Shown: positions 59,439-64,000 of the stretch, piece after piece
How the letters are laid out: every line of letters begins with the position of its first letter
Numbering within the stretch: the stretch's first letter is position 1
Assembly (NCBI GenBank): GCA_016721825.1
Contig: JADKHI010000006.1
Location: forward strand, 744,001 to 808,000
Direction: 5' to 3'
Source: Flavobacteriales bacterium
GTDB taxonomy: Bacteria > Bacteroidota > Bacteroidia > Flavobacteriales_F > PHOS-HE28
Length of the DNA stretch: 64,000 nucleotides
Notes under the pieces: generated by a model
Database searches by the model: none
What the model saw: only the letters and a program-made list of their open reading frames with translations
Told to the model about the DNA's origin: nothing
Translations under genes and position numbers: made by a program

Positions 59439-59831
59439 CTAGTGCGCGTCAAAAAAATAGCTGACGAGATAGATGATCAGCCGAACCAAAAAGCCCCAGA
59501 ACATGGCTTGATAGAGCTTTCTCGTCAAGCCCTCCGTTCTCAAGCCAACTTGGAGCACCGTAACAATTGCCACTATCCCCATGATGAGAGGCAACCACCA
59601 TACGAAAACCGTCTCTCTGGCACTTGCCACGAGCTCGCCAACCCGAAGCAACACGTCCATAAAAATTAGCCCCACCACCAATGCCACATGCTCAAATACT
59701 CGCTCTGACTTAAGCTTCTTGAACAGGAGCATTGAGATTGGTGTCGCCACAATGTTGAACAGTGGTAACACCATCACTGTGGCCACCACAGCAATCAGCA
59801 ACAGGAGAAGCAACGTTAGGAATATCCCCAT
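59439..59831 (-). CDS. Unknown membrane protein
   Basis: 130 residues with four membrane segments (MGIFLTLLLLLLIAVVATVM, ISMLLF and ERVFEHVALVVGLIFMDVLL, VFVWWLPLIMGIVAIVTVLQ, MFWGFLVRLIIYLVSYFF). No domain recognised. Base composition is lower in GC than nrdA next door. Preceded by a strong hairpin that probably ends nrdA. Together with the 59138 gene it may be a two-gene transferred unit. Confidence 0.62.
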   Translation of the reverse strand: MGIFLTLLLLLLIAVVATVMVLPLFNIVATPISMLLFKKLKSERVFEHVALVVGLIFMDVLLRVGELVASARETVFVWWLPLIMGIVAIVTVLQVGLRTEGLTRKLYQAMFWGFLVRLIIYLVSYFFDAH

Positions 59832-59854
59832 GTATCTGCTCCATAACGTGCCCC

Positions 59855-59885
59855 TGAAGAGGGAGCCATGGAAGGCTCCTCTTCA
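59855..59885 (-). terminator. Hairpin after nrdA
   Basis: TGAAGAGGGAGCC pairs with GGCTCCTCTTCA with one bulged base, about 12 pairs and a 6-base loop, 40 bases after the nrdA stop on the minus strand. No T run follows. Confidence 0.6.
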
Positions 59886-59924
59886 ACGGGTCGTTCAATC
59901 AACAAATAGTTCATTTTCACATTC

Positions 59925-62446
59925 CTACCCCGAGCACATCTCGCAGTTATCCGGGTTGTCCAGGCTGCAGCTGATCTCGGCGGCGGCGCGCTCCTCGGCG
60001 GTCATGGCCTGCACGCTCATGGTGGCCACGCGCTGGGCGGCCATCTCCACGGAGACAGGTCCGGTCCTTTCGACCACGCTCGAGGTGACAGTGGGTGCGC
60101 TGAGCACGGGATCAAGAGCGGTCGCTCGTTCCTGTTCTCCCTTCGGCGCGCTCAGGGTGACACCGGCGGCGGCTGGTTCGCTGATCTTGCTCTTATCGAG
60201 CGTGAACTTGATGGCGTCGGTGGCGGCCTTGGTGCGCAGGTAGTACATGCCGGTCTTCAGGCCGCTCTTCCAGGCGTGGAAGTGGAGGCTGGTGAGCTTG
60301 CCGAAGTTGGCGTTCTCCATGAAGACGTTGAGGCTCTGGCTCTGGCAGATGAAGGCGCCACGGTCGGCGGCCATGTCCACGATGGTCTTCTGGCTGATCT
60401 CCCAGGCGGTCTTGTACAGCTCCTTGAGGTTCTGCGGGATCTCGGGGATGTTGGCCACGCTGCCGTTGCTGGCGATGATCTTGTTCTTGAGCTCCTCGCT
60501 CCACAGGCCGAGCTTCACCAGGTCGCGCAGCAGGTACTTGTTCACCACGATGAACTCGCCGCTCAGTACACGGCGGGTGTACAGGTTGCTGGTGTAGGGT
60601 TCGAAGCACTCGTTGTTGCCGAGGATCTGTGCGGTGCTTGCGGTGGGCATGGGTGCGAGCAGCAAGCTGTTGCGCACGCCGTGCTGTTTCACTTCGGCCT
60701 TCAGCACATCCCACTCCCAGCGGTCGCTCGGCTTCACGCCCCACATGTCGAACTGGAAGATGCCTTTGCTCACGGGGCTGCCTTCGTAGGTCTCGTACGG
60801 GCCTTCCTCCTTCGCCAGGTCCTTGCTGGCGGTCATGGCGGCGTAGTAGATGGTCTCGAAGATCTCGCGGTTCAGCACCTTGGCCTCCACGCTATCGAAG
60901 GGATAGCGCATGAGGATGAAGGCGTCGGCGAGGCCCTGCACACCGATGCCGATGGGGCGGTGGCGCATGTTGCTGCGGCGTGCCTCGGGGATCGGGTAGT
61001 AGTTCTGGTCGATGACGCGGTTGAGGTTCCGGGCCAGCTGGTAGGTGACCTGGAAGAGCTTCTCATGATCGAAGCGGCCCTTGTCCACGTACTTGGGCAG
61101 AGCGATGGAGCCGAGGTTGCACACGGCCACCTCATCGGCGCTGGTGTACTCGATGATCTCGGTGCAGAGGTTGGAGCTCTTGATGGTGCCCAGGTTCTGC
61201 TGGTTGCTCTTGCGGTTGGCCGCGTACTTGAAGAGCATGTAGGGCGTACCGGTCTCGATCTGGCTTTCGAGCACGGCGAACCAGAGGTCCTGCGCCTTGA
61301 TGGTCTTGCGGCCCTTGCCTTCGGCCTCGTACTTCTCGTACAGCTCCTCGAACTTGGCGCCCCAGGTGTCGGCCAGGCCGGGGCACTCGTTGGGGCACAT
61401 GAGGGTCCAGTCGCCGTTCTGCTCCACACGCTTCATGAACAGGTCGGGGATCCACATGGCGAAGAAGAGGTCGCGTGCGCGCATCTCCTCCTTTCCGTGG
61501 TTCTTCTTCAGCTCTAGGAAGTCGTGGATGTCGGCGTGCCAGGGCTCCACATAGATGGCGAAGGAGCCTTTGCGCTTGCCGCCGCCTTGATCCACGTAGC
61601 GGGCGGTGTCGTTGAACACGCGCAGCATGGGCACGATGCCGTTGCTGGTGCCGTTGGTGCCTTTGATGTAGCTGCCCTTGGCGCGCAGGTTGTGGATGCT
61701 GAGGCCGATGCCGCCGGCGCTCTGGCTGATCTGGGCGCACTGCTTCAGCGTGTCGTAGATGCCGCTGATGCTGTCGTCCTTCAGTTGCAGCAGGAAGCAG
61801 GAGCTCATCTGCGGCTTGGGCGTGCCGGCGTTGAAGAGCGTGGGCGTGGCGTGGGTGTACCAGCCTTCGCTGAGGTCGTTGTAGGTGGCGATGGCGCTGT
61901 CCAGGTCGCTCTTGTGGATGCCGATGGCCACACGCATAAGCATGTGCTGCGGGCGCTCCACAACCTGGCCGTGCAAGCGGAGCAGATAGCTGCGCTCCAG
62001 GGTCTTGAAGCCGAAGTAGTCGTAGCTGAAATCGCGGTCGTAGATGATGGCGCTGTCCAGCAGGTCGGCGTTGTCGGCGATCAGCTTGTGGACATCATCG
62101 GCGAGCAATGCAGCAGGTGCGCCGGTCTTGGGGTCGAGGTAGGTGTAGAGGTCCTTCATCGTTTCCGAGAAGGACTTCTTGGTGTTCTTGTGGAGGTTGC
62201 TCACCGCGATGCGGCTGGCGAGCTGCGCGTAGTCCGGGTGCTTCACCGTCATGGTGGCGGCCACCTCGGCGGTGAGGTTGTCGAGCTCGGTGGTGGTGAC
62301 GCCGTCGAAGATGCCGTCGATCACCTTGAGGGTGACCTGGGTGGCGTCCACCATGGGGTCGAGCCCGTAGCAGAGTTTCTTCACACGGGCGCGATCTTGT
62401 CGAATTTCACCGCCTCCCGGCGTCCGTCGCGCTTGATTACATACAT
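59925..62446 (-). CDS. nrdA: Ribonucleotide reductase class I large subunit (one-base frameshift near the start)
   Basis: Ribonucleoside-diphosphate reductase alpha. The translation is complete except for a break: from ATG 62446 the frame reads MYVIKRDGRREAVKFDKI then APV and stop, whereas the ATP-cone of Bacteroidota NrdA continues RARVKKLCYGLDP, which is found in the next frame. One base appears to be missing near 62391-62394 (ATCGCGCCC where ATCCGCGCC is expected). Restoring it gives 840 residues. Active-site cysteines are present (SSCFLLQL, SSNLCTEIIEY, VAVCNLGSI) and the C-terminal CEMC pair. It reduces NDP to dNDP with NrdB. Either a real lesion or a base-call error. Confidence 0.93.
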
Positions 62447-62494
62447 GCTTCTTCCTTCGTTTTTGTGGGCGTGTTCCGCGCCCGTAGTGGTTAG

Positions 62495-62528
62495 GCCCTT
62501 CCTTCCGGCTCCCGCCGTGGGGAAGGGC
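62495..62528. promoter_or_regulatory. Hairpin between nrdB and nrdA
   Basis: GCCCTTCC pairs with GGAAGGGC across an 18-base loop in the 175-base gap. It could be an attenuator or a processing site of an nrdB-nrdA transcript. No T run is attached. Confidence 0.4.
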
Positions 62529-62621
62529 GTTGGTCGATCTTGAGGTCTCTAAGTTGGTCGGCTTGTCGATCGCTCCGCGGGGTGTGGCGGAGGTGATCTT
62601 CAACCGGTCGATGTTCGTTGC

Positions 62622-63662
62622 TCAGAAGTCGGCGTCGAGGGTGAAGTTGTTGTCGGCCTTGTTCTGGGTCATCACGCCCGCCTTCTGGTATTCGCCCACG
62701 CGCTTCTCGAAGAAGTTGGTCTTCCCTTGCAGGCTGATCATGTCCATGAAGTCGAACGGGTTCAGGGCGTTGTACACCTTCTCGTTGCCCAGTTCCACCA
62801 GCAGGCGGTCGGCCACGAACTCGATGTACTGCTGCATGAGCTTGGCGTTCATGCCGATGAGGTTCACGGGCAGGGCGTCGGTCACGAACTCCTTCTCGAT
62901 CTCCACGGCGTCGGTGATCACCTTCTCCACCATCTTCTTGGGAAGCTTGTTGATCAAGTGCTTGGTGTAGAGCAGGCAGGCGAAGTCGCAGTGCAGGCCC
63001 TCGTCGCGGCTGATGAGCTCGTTGCTGAAGCTGAGGCCGGGCATCAGGCCGCGCTTCTTCAACCAGAAGATGCTGCAGAAGCTGCCACTGAAGAAGATGC
63101 CTTCCACCGCAGCGAAGGCGATGAGGCGCTCGGCGAAGCTGCCCTTGCCGATCCAACGCATGGCCCACTCGGCCTTCTTCTTTACGCAAGGCACCGTGTC
63201 GATGGCGTGCAGCAGGCGGTCCTTCTCCAGGGGATCCTTGATCAGGGTGTCGATCAGCAAACTGTAGGTCTCGCTGTGGATGTTCTCCATGGCGATCTGG
63301 AAGCCGTAGAAGAAGCGGGCCTCAGGGTATTGCACCTCATGCAGGAAGTTCTCGGCGAGGTTCTCGTTCACGATGCCGTCGCTGGCGGCGAAGAAGGCGA
63401 GCACGTGCTTGATGAAGTAGCGCTCGTCGTCGTTGAGCTTGCTGGCCCAGTCCACCAGATCGGGGCTGAGGTCGATCTCCTCAGCGGTCCAGAAGCTGGC
63501 CTCGTGCTTCTTGTAGAAGGACCAGATGTCGTTGTGTTGGATGGGGAAGATGACGAAGCGGTCCTTGTTCTCGCGGAGAATGGGTTCGTTGGCTGCTTCG
63601 ACATTGGCTGGGAGCACGTCCTCAAGGCTCATCTGCTTCTGGGGTGTGGTGGTGGTGCTCAT
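62622..63662 (-). CDS. nrdB: Ribonucleotide reductase class I small subunit
   Basis: 346 residues. Iron and radical site: MENIHSETYS with Glu, His (+3) and Tyr (+7), the same spacing as E. coli E115, H118 and Y122. Other ligand helices: NDDERYFIKHVLAFFAASDG, VEGIFFSGSFCSIFWLKK and DEGLHCDFACLLY. The C-terminus NNFTLDADF is the tail that binds NrdA. Makes the tyrosyl radical for nucleotide reduction. It is upstream of nrdA, with a 175-base gap between them. Confidence 0.96.
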   Translation of the reverse strand: MSTTTTPQKQMSLEDVLPANVEAANEPILRENKDRFVIFPIQHNDIWSFYKKHEASFWTAEEIDLSPDLVDWASKLNDDERYFIKHVLAFFAASDGIVNENLAENFLHEVQYPEARFFYGFQIAMENIHSETYSLLIDTLIKDPLEKDRLLHAIDTVPCVKKKAEWAMRWIGKGSFAERLIAFAAVEGIFFSGSFCSIFWLKKRGLMPGLSFSNELISRDEGLHCDFACLLYTKHLINKLPKKMVEKVITDAVEIEKEFVTDALPVNLIGMNAKLMQQYIEFVADRLLVELGNEKVYNALNPFDFMDMISLQGKTNFFEKRVGEYQKAGVMTQNKADNNFTLDADF

Positions 63663-64000
63663 GGCTCCTGGTTCAATTGGGGACAGTGCTTCCTTGGGGG
63701 TGGGGGCACCCCTTTTTCGACTTCCGGCCTTGTGGTTGGTTCCCGATCGCGGCGGTTTGCGACGTCGTCCTCGGGCTTACAAAAGTGGATCGCTCGGGAC
63801 CCAACGACAAGGGTTGTGCAGGGGTATGTTTCCGGAGTTTTCAACACGGCCCGGTTCCTTGCGCCGATCGTGGGAGGGATCGCGAACGCACACCCGCAAG
63901 AAGAAAATGTTCACAGTCCCTTAACAACGTCGCAGAGGCCCGTGTGCCGGGCGTTTTCCACTGCATGAACAAAGATACTGCGCTGTGGCAGGGACTTCGC
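63663..64000. other. Upstream region of nrdB
   Basis: 338 bases without a convincing gene. It holds a hairpin GGGGTG / CACCCC (63697-63712) followed by TTTTT on the plus strand, 35 bases before nrdB, and a perfect -7 box TATCTTTG on the minus strand at 63970-63977. If that box drives nrdB, the leader is about 300 bases. I see no clear NrdR box. Confidence 0.4.
63970..63977 (-). promoter_or_regulatory. Probable -7 box, possible nrdB promoter
   Basis: Minus strand TATCTTTG, exact TAnnTTTG match, 308 bases from the nrdB start. Only 23 bases lie upstream in the window, and no TTTG is seen in them. Confidence 0.4.

Noticed and set aside
62391..62446. Programmed frameshifting as the reason for the nrdA break
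   Set aside because: No slippery heptamer or following pseudoknot is visible, and NrdA is not known to use frameshifting. A missing base is simpler.
63697..63717. A terminator for a plus-strand gene ahead of nrdB
   Set aside because: The hairpin with a T run is well formed, but no plus-strand gene precedes it. It is kept only as a possible leader element.

Overview
The window looks like a piece of chromosome from a GC-rich, free-living Bacteroidota, most likely of the Flavobacteriales type. The evidence is: many secreted proteins with type IX secretion (T9SS) C-terminal sorting domains of both type A and type B; Bacteroidota gene fusions (MurF-Alr, MoaC-MoaB, HemC-HemD, DAHP synthase-chorismate mutase); DUF4271, a 57-residue DUF6132 protein and GEVED modules; and upstream boxes matching the Bacteroidota -7 element TAnnTTTG. 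I see no phage, insertion sequence, CRISPR array, tRNA or rRNA gene.

Layout. 1-9.1 kb is a molybdenum cofactor district: fdhD (partial), tag, moaA, and a long minus-strand run moeB-like, TSUP permease, moeA, mobA, moaD, moaE, unknown, moaCB, unknown, most of it joined by 4-base overlaps. 9.2-22.8 kb mixes secreted T9SS proteins (FG-GAP/ASPIC, LRR-like, M28 peptidases) with housekeeping genes (DAHP synthase/chorismate mutase, a quinone oxidoreductase, rsmI). 22.8-30 kb holds tdk, a murF-alr fusion and two T9SS exoproteins, one a subtilisin relative. 30-33.4 kb holds two glycosyltransferases and an O-antigen-ligase-like protein. 33.3-37.2 kb is a minus-strand run DUF4271, hemD, rnpA, yidD, ctpA. 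37.3-39.9 kb has a glutaryl-CoA dehydrogenase and small exported proteins. 40-44.5 kb is a haem operon hemA, hemC-hemD, hemB, followed on the same strand by an unusual NarL-type regulator. 44.8-47.2 kb is an MBOAT acyltransferase with an SGNH-like partner. 47.6-58 kb is rich in secreted, lipoprotein and unknown genes and carries a scattered family of short hairpin repeats. 58-64 kb has an ADP-ribosylglycohydrolase, two unknowns of lower GC, and nrdA/nrdB, where nrdA has a one-base frameshift near its start.

How it works together. The moa/moe/mob genes cover most of the path from GTP to Mo-guanine dinucleotide, and fdhD points to a formate dehydrogenase client. hemA, hemC, hemD and hemB cover glutamyl-tRNA to uroporphyrinogen III except hemL. 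The secreted peptidases and adhesin-like proteins are probable T9SS cargo. No complete undescribed system is evident. The best leads are the Glu-for-Asp receiver behind the haem operon, the hairpin family at 54.7-58.0 kb, three inverted intergenic repeats, the TSUP permease and small unknowns inside the Moco operon, and a subtilisin relative without the usual catalytic Asp.
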